From Berghia stephanieae (lineage: Eukaryota; Mollusca; Gastropoda; Nudibranchia; Aeolidiidae), in the NCBI GenBank assembly GCA_034508935.3, contig CM067452.1, positions 6,111,359 to 6,175,358 of the forward strand: a stretch of 64,000 nucleotides of DNA, read 5' to 3'. The notes below the pieces were generated by a model that was given only the letters and a program-made list of their open reading frames with translations, was not told the DNA's origin and did not search any database. Below are positions 24,560 through 35,761 of this stretch, in pieces (position 1 is the stretch's first letter; the number at the start of each line of letters is the position of its first letter). The position numbers and the translations under genes were made by a program.

Positions 24560-24900
24560 TATTTATTGCAGGTTTCATAACCTATTTTATTATGGGCTCA
24601 TTGTTGTAATGGAAATATCATGTAAATGAGATGTAAATGTAGCTGAAATGTTCATTTTCAGAAGTGGATAAATAAAGTTCATATTATCTTATCTTATCTT
24701 AAAAGTTCAAGTTTTTAAAATTATTATCATTGTGTCGGACGGGTTGAAATAGATGCCAAAACGTCTAAGCCAAATATCATAAAATTGCAGGTCTGATAAC
24801 CCAACACAAATAATAACATTGGATTGATTTAACTTGACTTGAGATTTAATATAGGGCAATATCTACCTAAACGTGCTCAAAGCGCTTTACAAGGCATCAT
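24560..24900. mobile_element. MITE-5 fragments and SINE-A tail
   Basis: CCTATTTTATTATGGGCTCA, then TTGTTGTAATGGAAATATC (MITE-5 type), ends near an AATAAAG motif at 24670 with (CTTAT)n. A MITE-5 end is at 24788-24805 and a reversed SINE-A tail at 24841-24895. Confidence 0.5.
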
Positions 24901-25045
24901 CTGCATTCACAGTATTGACAGTTGAGGACACTGAATTGTCTTCTGGCATTTTTCTACTCATTCCATTTCTTGTTATTATCATTATCATGGATAGTGTAGA
25001 GTGTTAGTGTTAGTACAAAATTTAATAGACACCTATAAGATCAAT

Positions 25046-25352
25046 ACGCTTCAACAGTCGTAACGTCACTTCCCTCGTAATGACGCATGGTAACTTAGCA
25101 ACTGGCTCTAAACTATCGGAACAATGGCGGACGCACTTATGAAATATTTCTCCGACGAGCATAAAAGCGTATCCAGAGGGGAAAAACGCAAAAAAACATT
25201 ATAAATCTGATCATGTTTTGGCTTTTACACATTCTGATCACAAGACATATGAGAAGTTCTAGCCAGCATGAAGAATAAAGAGTACCTATTTTCTTTGTTC
25301 AGAACCAAGATGGCCGCCGTTGCTGGGCGGCGTGACATCAGACTATTGAATT
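25046..25352 (+). mobile_element. MITE-2 family, complete copy (about 307 bp)
   Basis: It runs from ACGCTTCAACAGTCGTAACG to GACATCAGACTATTGAATTC, sharing ATCGGAACAATGGCGGACGC and AGATGGCCGCCGTTGCTGGG with other copies. Confidence 0.72.
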
Positions 25353-25986
25353 CAATAGATTTGAACACCTCAGAGGAAAACATGATGCCAGTGACGGTGA
25401 AATGCGTCGTCAGCATTGCCATCTTGGCTAGACCAGACCTGAGATGCCTACCACTGCGATAATTCCGTAGAAATACGAATTTTCGACTCCATTCTAGAAC
25501 TTTTTAAAAGATTTTTAGTTCAATAAAACCTCTTGAAAACGAATTTCTGGTTCCAGAGCTAGCCTATAAAGGAGTTAAAAGCATAATTTTCACTTATAAT
25601 GGACAGGATGGTGATTTTTAAAGACAGCGCTATAAAGTCTAATGTGTTATTTATTACCCCTGAAAACTACGAATTTTTCATATTTCAAGTAGACAGGTTT
25701 GGCTAAAGGCGAAGTTCTCTGATTTATTCGCCGACAGGATGCCTTGGCGTTTGTGTATAGAGACGTGAATGGGGATATTTTTTTAAAAACAAAAAATGAA
25801 TACATTATTATGAAGTTTATATCCAGAACTTTTATTTGGTAAATCACCTGTGTCAGTACTGCTTTTCATTATTCAGACATTTTTTAAAAAGGCAAAATAT
25901 ATTGTCATATCATATATAATATTAGTAACAGGACTTTAAAATGGATCAACTTAAATTATATGTCCTTAAATCCTTAAAACATATGT

Positions 25987-25988
<2 letters not shown>
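25353..25988. other. Intergenic, nothing recognised
   Basis: AT-rich sequence between the sulfotransferase 3' repeats and an AT array. No exon can be supported. Confidence 0.45.

Positions 25989-26073
<85 letters not shown>
25989..26073. repeat. (AT)n microsatellite, about 85 bp
   Basis: Uninterrupted AT dinucleotides. Confidence 0.92.
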
Positions 26074-26075
<2 letters not shown>

Positions 26076-26386
26076 GTGTGAACACAACACATTTAGAAAC
26101 ATTCAAATGAAGATTATCAAAATTCTTCAGCTAAAACACCAACAATGGCTGTGACATTCAACAACTCTCTCCGCCCTCGAATACAAATACTCAGAATAGA
26201 GTCGATTTACATTCAGATTTAGATTGTTCATTTCACATGGCATATTCTTTGAAGTAAAATTATTAAACATGGAGAAACAGATAAAATCATAGAAGAAAAT
26301 GAAAAAAATAAAACATCCATTCCTATCATTGATATAATAATATGAATGCTTAGTGAACAACCTAACACAATAATGCATTCTTTATC

Positions 26387-26606
26387 TCACTCAATCCTTT
26401 CGCTACTTTTCAAAATTGGAAAAAGTGTATTAAAAATGAGCATGTACATAGATAAGTTATATTCAACTATCATTAACTTACAAAAACTAAAAACATTATC
26501 TTTGATACTACGCCTATAATTTGTCTCATAAAAATGTAATTAATAGTCATGGGGTAAAAGTAACCCCGGGTAAACTACGGATTTAGTCGATGTTAGGGTT
26601 GAGTGA
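26387..26606. mobile_element. MITE-4 family copy just 3' of the PrdX-domain locus
   Basis: Inverted ends CTCACTCAATCC and GGGTTGAGTGAG. The interior GGGGTAAAAGTAACCCCGGG and ACTTACAAAAACTAAAAACA recurs in reverse at 51650-51895. It begins 12 bp beyond the stop of the minus-strand gene (26618), so that gene's 3' UTR probably reads into it. Confidence 0.7.
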
Positions 26607-26617
26607 GTTAAAGCCTG

Positions 26618-28393
26618 TCACGGCATGTACCAAATTTCCACTCCAACTCGTTTGGCATAATTTTCAAGTTCTTGTGATGTCATACACAGATAACGAGCTC
26701 TGGTCGTGTCCAGGGGAAACTGGCATGTCATGTCAGGTTCCATATAGATGGAGGAAAACAAAACCATTAGGCATTGTACGTTGGTCGCGTTACGCTTTTG
26801 CTCTTCGACCGATTCCATCACGTGTTGAATCGCAACGAAAGGATTAGTCATGGTGATGTTTTTAAGACTGTCACCGAGATCGGATTCCTCTTCCATTCCG
26901 TTGACGATAAAGAGACGATTTTCTATCTGGAACCGCCTTCGAAACCTCTTGACTGAAATTTGTTCAGAGTATCTGCCCACAACAAGATAGTGTTGACATC
27001 CGGATTCGTCCGTCAAGTGTAACGTGTGACATATCTGGCTCGTACTGTCATCATTATCATCGTCATTTTCACCACAAATACCATCGTTGCAATTATCATT
27101 ATCCGTACCATTGCCATATTGGTCAACATTCAAATTTTTTAGGACGTAGCGGATGCCGTTTTGATCTAAATGATGTTTTAATTTATCGTCTGAGATCAAT
27201 GAAACTTCAAAGTTTGTACAAGAATGTTGAAACGATTCTTTGACATCAAAAACAGGTTCAGATTGTGGATCCTTTATCTTGACGTTCTCTTGAACAAAAG
27301 TGCCATTCCTCTCAACACAATCTATAGCACAAGCATCTGATTCATTCTCTTGATGTGTGTTCTGGCGTTCTGGTGACTTTTCGTGATGTTCTGGCACAGC
27401 CACGGCGTCCACTGAAGACCCAAGGTCGCATCGAGATGTATCCACGTTCCTAGAAAAGGAATATGGCGTTTTTAGTGTGAGGCGTCCTATGAATTGGCAG
27501 GAACGGTTCAAAAGGAAGGAAAACATACTTTCTGCTTTTGAAAATGGATTGATATAGCTACTTCTGTCATCGACGATAATTTGTCTGTCTGCGTTTAGTT
27601 GTGATTTGGCACATTTTGGACTTTTCTGGCATGCCGTGTTTCCATTTGCACCTTCGTCACTGTCCTCCGATTGGCTTCGCCCCTGCCCAGTTGGCGGATT
27701 GTGTATATTCATTACTTTCTTGTCAAATTGAGAATGCTTTGATTCATTGTCAGTGAACTGAGAAAAGGCTTGATTGTATTTCTTAAGCCATGCTTTTTCC
27801 TCTACCACTCCAATACAGTTGTTGGATGAAAAAGGCTCAAGCAACCGCTGTAGCTCAGAAGATTTTAACACAATCCTGTGCCCCGATGCAAACGGGTGCT
27901 GAACGCAGAGCACGATGTTTTGGTGTATGATTTTTTCTGTGAAAAAGATTTGAACGTTGCTCATTCTTGCCCTTTTATTCATCACGGCAAATGGTGTAAA
28001 ATGTTGGAAATCCACCCCGATAATCAGAGGAAGATCGCTGATGTCACAAACGTCTAGCTTCTTCTTCGGGTGTAAAGACTTTTTGAGCCTCCCGTAGTCT
28101 AATTCATAAAACTCATGACTGATGATGACAAAGTAGTTTTGACGTTTATCTTTCAATAGAAAACACCGTGCACCCAATGCAGGTCCGATTTCCTTTGATG
28201 TTTCTGATGACACGATGAATTCGCTGTAGTCAATTTGGTAAAGACTGAGAGTATTGTAAAAGTCTTCAACTTCTGGCAACCGTTTAGTAGGAGCTATGTG
28301 GTCTAAATTTGTGGACTTTCCCATCTTTCCGGGTCTCAAGACATCCATAACCTTAGAGTCCTTCGTTGGAACCTTAACATAATCAACAGTCAT
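26618..28393 (-). CDS. PrdX/YbaK-like double-domain protein, downstream frame of a two-frame locus
   Basis: 591 residues from the ATG at 28393 to the TGA at 26618. Two regions resemble the ProRS-associated trans-editing fold (ProXp/PRORSD1 type). Residues about 45-188 contain ALGARCFLLKDKRQNYFVII, then ELDYGRLKKSL, then LPLIIGV and HFTPFAVMNK. They end FASGHRIVLKSSELQRLLE, the same order as in PRORSD1. Residues about 398-585 repeat the pattern more weakly: CHTLHLTDESGCQHYLVV, MTNPFVAIQHVMES, and a C-terminal RARYLCMTSQELENYAK. The Lys that precedes the conserved N-L-F-L-K-D block in active members is Arg in the first of these domains and His in the second, so neither is likely to be catalytic. 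A low-complexity linker lies between them (about 205-395). The start overlaps the stop of the upstream frame as ATGA. Whether this is a separate product or part of one protein is open. Fold assignment is from motif reading only. Confidence 0.7.
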   Translation of the reverse strand: MTVDYVKVPTKDSKVMDVLRPGKMGKSTNLDHIAPTKRLPEVEDFYNTLSLYQIDYSEFIVSSETSKEIGPALGARCFLLKDKRQNYFVIISHEFYELDYGRLKKSLHPKKKLDVCDISDLPLIIGVDFQHFTPFAVMNKRARMSNVQIFFTEKIIHQNIVLCVQHPFASGHRIVLKSSELQRLLEPFSSNNCIGVVEEKAWLKKYNQAFSQFTDNESKHSQFDKKVMNIHNPPTGQGRSQSEDSDEGANGNTACQKSPKCAKSQLNADRQIIVDDRSSYINPFSKAESMFSFLLNRSCQFIGRLTLKTPYSFSRNVDTSRCDLGSSVDAVAVPEHHEKSPERQNTHQENESDACAIDCVERNGTFVQENVKIKDPQSEPVFDVKESFQHSCTNFEVSLISDDKLKHHLDQNGIRYVLKNLNVDQYGNGTDNDNCNDGICGENDDDNDDSTSQICHTLHLTDESGCQHYLVVGRYSEQISVKRFRRRFQIENRLFIVNGMEEESDLGDSLKNITMTNPFVAIQHVMESVEEQKRNATNVQCLMVLFSSIYMEPDMTCQFPLDTTRARYLCMTSQELENYAKRVGVEIWYMP

Positions 28394-29739
28394 AGACCCT
28401 TGTGATCCAAGTTTTGCGTTGTCTTCATTGGATTCTGTTCATTTTTTAAATGTTCACTTTTGCGACTCTCATTCTTTTTAATGTAAGACTTCAGTTTCCC
28501 CTTCCTCTCCGTATGATCAAGCTTGGGCCTATTTCCACGTTTTACAGGGGCGCTCGATACAACTTGACCGCCATTTGTATTGCTCGACTCACCTTTCAAA
28601 AAGAATTCGCCTGTAGTTGGAGAGGCATCCGTTTTTGTCTCCCTTAACATTTCCAGTTCTTTTTTATTGTATTTCATAAACGAAGCCAATTCCGAAAATG
28701 AAATGTCAACCTGAAGCAACGGAGAGAAAGGATGAAATGCCATAAACGTCTCGCAGGATTTCCAGACCCAATTCAAAGATTGATGGAGGATCACTCTTAC
28801 TTGTCTAGCAGATTCTTGCATGATTGTGAGTGGAGAAACTTCCCCAGGTTTTATCTGTAAGATTTTCATCAGGTCATCTTCTGTTGCAAAGGAAAGATTC
28901 CTTGCTGCGTTCAACTGCAGCTTTAATTGCTTTAAATCTACAGTATACGAGTCTTCAGCTATCAGCAAATAGAATTGACCTTTTCTGTCTTTCAGAAACA
29001 GATTTTTACAGTAAATAACATCCGAATTGTCTAATGACTCAGATGCCGGGATAAATACGTTTCCTAGACATTCTTGAAACAATGGCGACCAATAGATTTT
29101 CTCATCGTCTTTCAATTTTGTATAAAGTTTGACCTTTCGCTGGATACCAAGAGTCTCAAAAATGTCAAGCAGCTGTCTCAATCTGGTTAGATTTGCCTTC
29201 AAATGGCCTTGACCTCCACTGACCTCCTCTTCATCTCTACTTGCAGGGATCGCATTCTTCATTAAATCACTGGAAGCGTTCTCTGAAGTTGGAGCTCCTT
29301 GATGAACTGTTGGATTCTCTTGGTTTGTTTTGCCGTTGTCTCCAAACGATCCTGAAACTTGTGTGGAGCTCTTTGTCCGGATGTCATTTTCTTCACCTTT
29401 GGCTGGTACAGAAGAACTATCATCTGAGATTTCATTGCATATTTCATCAAATCTCAAAAGATGCTCATCGCCTGCCGTCCATAAATTTTCTTCAGTCGAC
29501 GGTACGGCTGTGTTTTCATTCTCTGTCCACTGATCGATTCCCGATGCTTCTTCAATCGCATTTTCTTTTTCCTCTTCCGGTCTGAAGTACGGCATCCCAG
29601 ACCGTGGTCCTGGGATGTGTTTGCTTGGGTTATCCATATTGATTGGTGTAGCAGTTTCCCTCTGGGGAGATTCGATGATTTGTGTATCTTTGACTTCCAT
29701 TCTGCTGCCCCCGCCGAAGCGGGGCTTTGTCGAGACCAT
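28390..29739 (-). CDS. ProRS-associated (PrdX/YbaK) domain protein, PRORSD1-like, upstream frame
   Basis: 449 residues from the ATG at 29739. An acidic, probably disordered N-terminus (1-180) precedes a domain at about 186-362. That domain matches PRORSD1-type aminoacyl-tRNA deacylases: IYCKNLFLKDRKGQFYLLI at 242-260, DLKQLKLQL, NLSFATEDDLMKILQIKPGE at 281-300, VSPLTIMQ, and FHPFSPLLQVDISFSELASF. Lys245 in C-K-N-L-F-L-K-D occupies the position of the family's functional lysine. Known family members hydrolyse mischarged Ala-tRNA(Pro) or related aminoacyl-tRNAs; whether this one does is an inference. PRORSD1 itself is about 170 residues, so this is a much larger architecture. A basic tail (about 398-430) could bind nucleic acid. 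No intron is seen across 3.1 kb. The next frame begins inside this stop codon and carries two more such domains. Confidence 0.75.
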   Translation of the reverse strand: MVSTKPRFGGGSRMEVKDTQIIESPQRETATPINMDNPSKHIPGPRSGMPYFRPEEEKENAIEEASGIDQWTENENTAVPSTEENLWTAGDEHLLRFDEICNEISDDSSSVPAKGEENDIRTKSSTQVSGSFGDNGKTNQENPTVHQGAPTSENASSDLMKNAIPASRDEEEVSGGQGHLKANLTRLRQLLDIFETLGIQRKVKLYTKLKDDEKIYWSPLFQECLGNVFIPASESLDNSDVIYCKNLFLKDRKGQFYLLIAEDSYTVDLKQLKLQLNAARNLSFATEDDLMKILQIKPGEVSPLTIMQESARQVRVILHQSLNWVWKSCETFMAFHPFSPLLQVDISFSELASFMKYNKKELEMLRETKTDASPTTGEFFLKGESSNTNGGQVVSSAPVKRGNRPKLDHTERKGKLKSYIKKNESRKSEHLKNEQNPMKTTQNLDHKGL

Positions 29740-31090
29740 GGTAGTGTTAACATGGTATCTCCCCCTGCTATATTCATAGCAGGGTTATTGTTAAATATCC
29801 TGATGGTATTCATGTTATCAATCAACACCTAGCAGTTCGGCGTTATATCAAACCACACTCTTTCATAAATTCAAATTATTTCATCTTAATCTTAGATCTC
29901 CATCTTAAGGAGTAACGTTTACTTTACCATGGCATCGAAAGCATAATATTATTTTGCATTATCAGGATTCTCGTTTATGAGAATCAAGAATGAAACAAAA
30001 CCTTTTCAATCAAGATCTCGTAATAAGAGTAGCTTAAAAGTTAGTCATTGTTCTGATCTATCAATGAAAAGTTTCTGTAAAATTACAAGACATGTTCATG
30101 TAGAGTTACATTTATATGAACAAAATTATGATGATTACTTGGCCACAGTTACAGGATTAATTGCATCCAATCGCCTTCTCACATCTCCATTTTTAAAATT
30201 TACTAAGAAGGGGTTATGGGATTAAGAGTACGAGGGGTGATATATTCACCAAAACAAGCCATTATTTTCAAGGAATAATCAATTCAAACATCAAAGTAAT
30301 TATTAATGCATGCTTTGGTTCGATGGGTCACTAATTCACACCAAAAAAAGTAATTATCATAGCTTTTCTTTGGTTCGAGGGGTGACTGATTCACAACAAA
30401 GTCGTTACTGTTGCTCGGTTCCGTTCACAGACGGGTATCCATCATTGCTGAAGACAAAAATAGATTTAGAGGTGTAGAAGTAGAATCACAACGTGCCTTG
30501 GCTTGATCAAATAAACGCATGTAAACTCATGCTTTTTTATGATAGAATATATGAAGTTGACGTCATCCAGCTCTCTGTGTCATCATTTTTAGACCGCCAC
30601 TTGAATGATTGTTTAGTTGTCACAAAAGTATTCTCTCTTACACATTATAATACATGTTTAAGATTACACAAAGTCTTCTGTGTTGATACGATTGGTCTGG
30701 CCGACAGAACAGGTGAGTAATTTATATAAACGCATAGCATCAATAGATACAAGAAAGTCTTTGGAAGAGTGGAGAATCATCGCACAGTATTCATGGTCAT
30801 TGATTGGTGATGTCCAATATTAAGTTTTATTCGTTACCGTGTTGACATGATGGAAGTGGGCAAATTCTGTCCCAGGATACCCATGGAGGTGTGTAGAGTG
30901 TGGAGTCATACAGTAGTCATTGTAGTCGGTTGGTAACGGTGTTTACTGCCGTGTTGATATGGTTGATTGTAAGGGCAATTGTGTGTCAATGAGTATTGCT
31001 GTCAATCGTGCATCTTTCTTCTCGAGGATGTGTCGAGGTTTTATAAAGCTTGGGTGAGAACAGAATTAATGAGAATCAGTTATTGAAATA
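29740..31090. other. Upstream region of the PrdX-domain locus, no gene recognised
   Basis: It presumably contains the promoter of the minus-strand gene starting at 29739. Small frames exist, including one at 30493-30720 that ends over a CAG/GTGAGT donor-like site, but none has recognisable homology. Confidence 0.4.
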
Positions 31091-31110
31091 ACATTAACAC
31101 ATACACAAAC

Positions 31111-31114
<4 letters not shown>

Positions 31115-31145
<31 letters not shown>

Positions 31146-31341
31146 TGCACAAACTTACACACACACATAAATACACACGCACACATACATACATACATAC
31201 ATACATACATACATACATACATACATACATACATACATACATACATACACATACATACATACATACATACATACATACATACATACATACATACATACAT
31301 ACATACATTACATACATACATACATACATACATACAATACA

Positions 31342-31373
<32 letters not shown>

Positions 31374-31873
31374 CATACATACATACATACATACATACAT
31401 ACATACATACTACACATACATACATACATACATACATACATACATACTACAATACAACTACATACATACATACTACTACATACAACTACATACATACATA
31501 CATACATACATACATACTACTACATACATACATACATACATACATACATACATACTACATACATACTACATACATACATTACATACATACATACATACTA
31601 CATACATAACAACATACATACATACATACGTACATAATACATACATACATACATTACATACATACATACATTACATACTACATTACATACATACATCTAC
31701 TACATACATACTACATACATACATACATACTACATAATACATACATATACATACATACATACTACATACATACATACATAATACTACATACATACATAAT
31801 ACATACATAATACATACTCAGAAACACACCACTAATCATATAATCGAAGCTACCATTACTTTTACTACTGCTT

Positions 31874-31907
<34 letters not shown>

Positions 31908-32000
31908 ACTACATACTACTACTATACTACTACTACTCTACTATACTATTCTACTACTACTACTACTACTACCCTACTATACTATACTACTATTATGTAC
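31115..32000 (+). repeat. (CA)n, (CATA)n and (CTA)n compound microsatellite, about 890 bp
   Basis: CA repeats lie at 31115-31142. CATA repeats run from about 31175 to 31812 with increasing interruptions (CATACTA). CTA repeats lie at 31864-32000. Confidence 0.92.
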
Positions 32001-32905
32001 TACTACTATGATATGCACGCCTTACTATCACTAACAATGACAACTACAGATGAGATGCGGATAAAGATGAGGATGAGGAGGAGAAGAAGGAAGATTGTAT
32101 TAATGGTCACAACGATCATGGTATTCCTGTTATCTTAATCTTATTAAACTTTCACATTCTCTCAGTGAGATTAACGGGTATCTCCATCTTAACATAAGAT
32201 TTTTTAAAAAGCCAAATGGGAGGTTAATCTATAAAACTACACAATGTAATGATCGAATGCTTTCCTTAATACAACCTAAATCTTTAGTCCATAGCTTGAA
32301 AGCTTTACCGACACAGTGAAGATTTAAACGTGAAAGATTAATTAATATTGAATAGATAGCACACCATACCATAATGTGTTGAGTTCGGCCTGCTGATGTG
32401 TGAGGACAATCACTGTGAAAACATCTTCGAATCTGAAAGTGAAATAAGTTCGCTAAATTCCTTTTAAAACGATAATTAAAAACAGACTGTGTTATGAGAA
32501 CTGGTATGGCTAAAGTCTTGCCATTTTAGTTTTAGTTACCACCGAATTGTCAAGAGATCAGGGCTGTGTAATGAAATATCAAGTGTATCCAAGTATTCGA
32601 GGTTATAAACACCGGTAAGCTATTTTAAGTAACATTGTCATGGTCTATAATTAGAATAGCGATCTGATTGGTTTGGTTAGTTTTTCGCGATTCGATTCTT
32701 GTAAGGGGTCGGCATTTCTGTAATTTTAAGTTACAAAGAAATATTCTAATAATTTGTTGTTTTTGTTGTTTTTTTAAATTTTGTTATTGAAATTCGTTGA
32801 TTATTTATGTAATTGTAACAAGACTGTTGACAATTTTGAAACTCAAATAATCTTTGTAAATTTCACACTTTTTGGTTTGCATTGTGTTGCATCAGACGAT
32901 TGAGG
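32001..32905. other. Intergenic, nothing recognised
   Basis: AT-rich unique-looking sequence; no exon or repeat family could be supported. Confidence 0.4.
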
Positions 32906-32910
32906 ATTAA

Positions 32911-32912
32911 TG

Positions 32913-32970
<58 letters not shown>

Positions 32971-33095
32971 ATGTATGTGTGTGTAGTTGCGAATGTGTGT
33001 GTTTTTGCATGTTTGTGTGAAGTGGTTGTGCTCTGTGAAGTGAGCTAAAGTAAAACCTGGGGTGGTGGTGGTGGGGGGCGGGGGGGGGGGGGGAA
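32911..33095 (+). repeat. (GT)n(AT)n tract and G-rich run
   Basis: GT repeats with an AT core lie at 32911-32985. A GGT/G-rich run lies at about 33061-33094. Confidence 0.85.
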
Positions 33096-33139
33096 TGGGG
33101 ATGTACCCTACCTTTTATTCTTTAAACTTTTCGTTGTAT

Positions 33140-33515
33140 ATGTATATATGCTTGAGAAGGATGCAGAGAATATCGTATACTGCACACAAAACGAACGAAG
33201 AAGTTCTAAAACAAACATACCAACAAAGGAAACTAATGCCCTTATTAGCGGATCGACAACTATCCTTTTTCGGACACATAGTAAGGAAAGATAAGAATGA
33301 ATACCTGGCAAGTTGTGGAAAAATACCTGGTAAACGCGCCCGGGGGAGACAAAGAAAAACACTCATAGACCAACTGAAGGGCTTCACCAACCTAACAATC
33401 CAAGAGCTGTTTGAAAAAGCAAGAGACAGGGAGGAATGGAGAGAGATAATTCATGCAGTATCCGAAGCCTGGACCAGGCATGGAACCTAGAAGAAGAAGA
33501 AGAAGATATATATAT
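33140..33515 (+). mobile_element. LINE 3' fragment, RTE-like C-terminus with GAA-type tail
   Basis: The frame ending at 33490 reads RRMQRISYTAHKTNEEVLKQ, then LLADRQLSFFGHIVRKD, then GKRARGRQRKTLIDQL and a final EAWTRHGT. This is the usual ending of RTE/R-element-type LINE ORF2 (N-E-E-V-L, R-x-L-x-F-x-G-H, K-R-x-R-G-R-Q-R-K-T). After the TAG an AGAAGAAGAAGAAG tail passes into an AT repeat. The 5' part is truncated. Confidence 0.75.
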
Positions 33516-33578
33516 ATGTATATATTATATCTTTGAGTTAACGATATCACATGATTCAGGAGCAATGGTCCAATTGGA

Positions 33579-33880
33579 TTCAGTAGTCTGATGTCACGCG
33601 CCCGGCAACGCGGCCATCTTGGTTCTAAACAAAGAAAATCATTACTTTTTATTCTTCATGCTGGCTAGAACTTTTCATTCCCTTTCATATGCCTTGTGAT
33701 CAGAATGTGTAAAAGTCAAAACATGATCAAATTTATGGGGTTTTTTTCCTCTGGATACGCGTTTAAGCTCGCCGGATAAATATTTCATACGGCGTCCGCC
33801 ATTGTTCCGATAGTTTAGAGCCAGTGTTACTAAGTTACCATGCCTCATAAGGAAGGAAGTGATGTTACGACTATTGAAGA
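33579..33880 (-). mobile_element. MITE-2 family, complete copy
   Basis: It runs from CAGTAGTCTGATGTCACGCG to GATGTTACGACTATTGAAG, the reverse of 10702-11000 and 25046-25352. Confidence 0.72.
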
Positions 33881-33952
33881 CTAGAGAGCAGCTATACTCA
33901 TTGACCATGACTGAATCACACACTTCTCAGCAAGCGTCATTCGACTGCGAGG

Positions 33953-34184
<232 letters not shown>

Positions 34185-34224
34185 ATATTGGAATTAGTGT
34201 AGAGTAAAGGCTCTATCTTCTGTT

Positions 34225-34320
34225 CACTTGTCAGTGGTTGGGGAGTTAGGCCTTTTAGATCTGGCGGAAAGTACTTTGTGGTAGAATACTGTTCCTCCCG
34301 AAAAGTAGGAAGTTAATTTT
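34225..34320 (+). mobile_element. SINE-C body fragment
   Basis: TCAGTGGTTGGGGAGTTAGG and GGCGGAAAGTACTTTGTGGT match the SINE-C body. Confidence 0.5.
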
Positions 34321-34322
34321 AC

Positions 34323-34595
<273 letters not shown>

Positions 34596-35083
34596 GCAAC
34601 TTTCACTTTATACCAGATATTATTATGTTCATTAAAATAAATTTATTACTGTACTTTAAATGTTATATAATGATATCCACACTTTAGTATGTGTCGTTAC
34701 ATTAACAACAACTAATCGCTTATATTACGATGGTAATATTGTTTTTAAACGACGTGCACTTATTTGCAGGTCAGATAACTCAATGGGCTCATTGTTGTAA
34801 TGGAAACCTAAAAAAAAAAAATGACGCAAAATAATATTGTCCATAACATTAACAACAATGGTAAACTAGGCCCATAAGTTAACATAACATAACATAACAT
34901 GTGGTAGGGGCAAAATAGGATAAGATCCTTTGAATGCCCTTAATATTAATTAGTAATGCCATGAATCTATTGATTAAATATTACAATAACGATACACGTG
35001 GTAAAGATAGTATTTCAACTTAAATGTACTCATGTGGTGTACAAACATATATCTTTAACCGTGACATGCAAAGCGCACACACA

Positions 35084-35125
<42 letters not shown>

Positions 35126-35215
35126 ACGCGTATAGAAGATAACCATAATAATATAATAATGCATAATATATACATACAAGATTGAAAGCCATGTCAACAG
35201 CAGAGCAAACAAGTA
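34596..35215. other. Intergenic with MITE-5 fragment and (CA)n
   Basis: A MITE-5-type piece (GCAGGTCAGATAACTCAATG, GGGCTCATTGTTGTAATGG) lies at about 34767-34810. A CA array lies at 35088-35120. No gene. Confidence 0.5.
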
Positions 35216-35550
35216 TTATTCGTCATATATAAATCTCCCATCATATAATTCCCTGTCTACTAACACCTTGAAATAATCCATAGATTTTGCATTCTTTGTT
35301 TCAAATTTCAAACTGTTCCATTTCTGAACAATACGAATACCGAACCAGTTTTGTCTTATGTTTGTTTTGCATCTAGAGACAAAAATCTTAAACTTGTCCC
35401 CTCTAGTAAAAGTAATATTAGAATATGAAAAAAAAAAATCAGAAAAGTCTATCCTATCCAGACCATGTACCAATCTATAAACCTGAATTAAATCCCCACG
35501 AATTCTTCTATATTTCAAACTTGGGTTCAAAGAATTCCCCCTATTCATTT
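35216..35550 (-). mobile_element. LINE 3' fragment (CR1/L2/Rex-like C-terminus)
   Basis: The minus-strand frame contains LKYRRIRGDLIQVYRLVHGL, then TRGDKFKIFVSRCKTNIRQN, then WFGIRIVQKWNSLKF, then KSMDYFKVLVDREL and a stop. This is the characteristic terminal block (R-R-x-R-G-D-L-x-x-x-Y, R-G-x-x-x-K, W-N-S-L, F-K-x-x-L-D) of CR1/L2/Rex1-type LINEs. The upstream part is missing and replaced by a homopolymer (35571-35608 on the plus strand is poly-A) and a (GAAT)n run. Confidence 0.75.
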
Positions 35551-35570
35551 TCTCCGGTTCAGAAAAAAAA

Positions 35571-35573
35571 ATC

Positions 35574-35609
<36 letters not shown>

Positions 35610-35660
35610 AATATGAATGAATGAATGAATGAATGAATGAATGAATGAATAAATAAATAA
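35571..35660 (+). repeat. Poly-A tract and (GAAT)n
   Basis: About 38 A followed by GAATGAATGAAT units. It adjoins the 5' truncation point of the minus-strand LINE fragment. Confidence 0.88.
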
Positions 35661-35761
35661 ACGAAAGTTTTTGAGTCTAAAGCGGAGCAACTCTAGTTTC
35701 TCATTCCATCGCTGTCTCTTGTTTTGAGTTGTGAGTTGTGAGTTTTGTTAACTACGCCATC

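Noticed and set aside
28444-28450. TTTAAAA, a canonical -1 slippery heptamer in the upstream PrdX frame
   Set aside because: After slipping, the -1 frame meets a TGA two codons later, so it cannot lead into the downstream frame.
30493-30720. Small frame ending at a CAG/GTGAGT donor as a first exon
   Set aside because: No downstream exon in phase and no family resemblance; one donor-like site is expected by chance.
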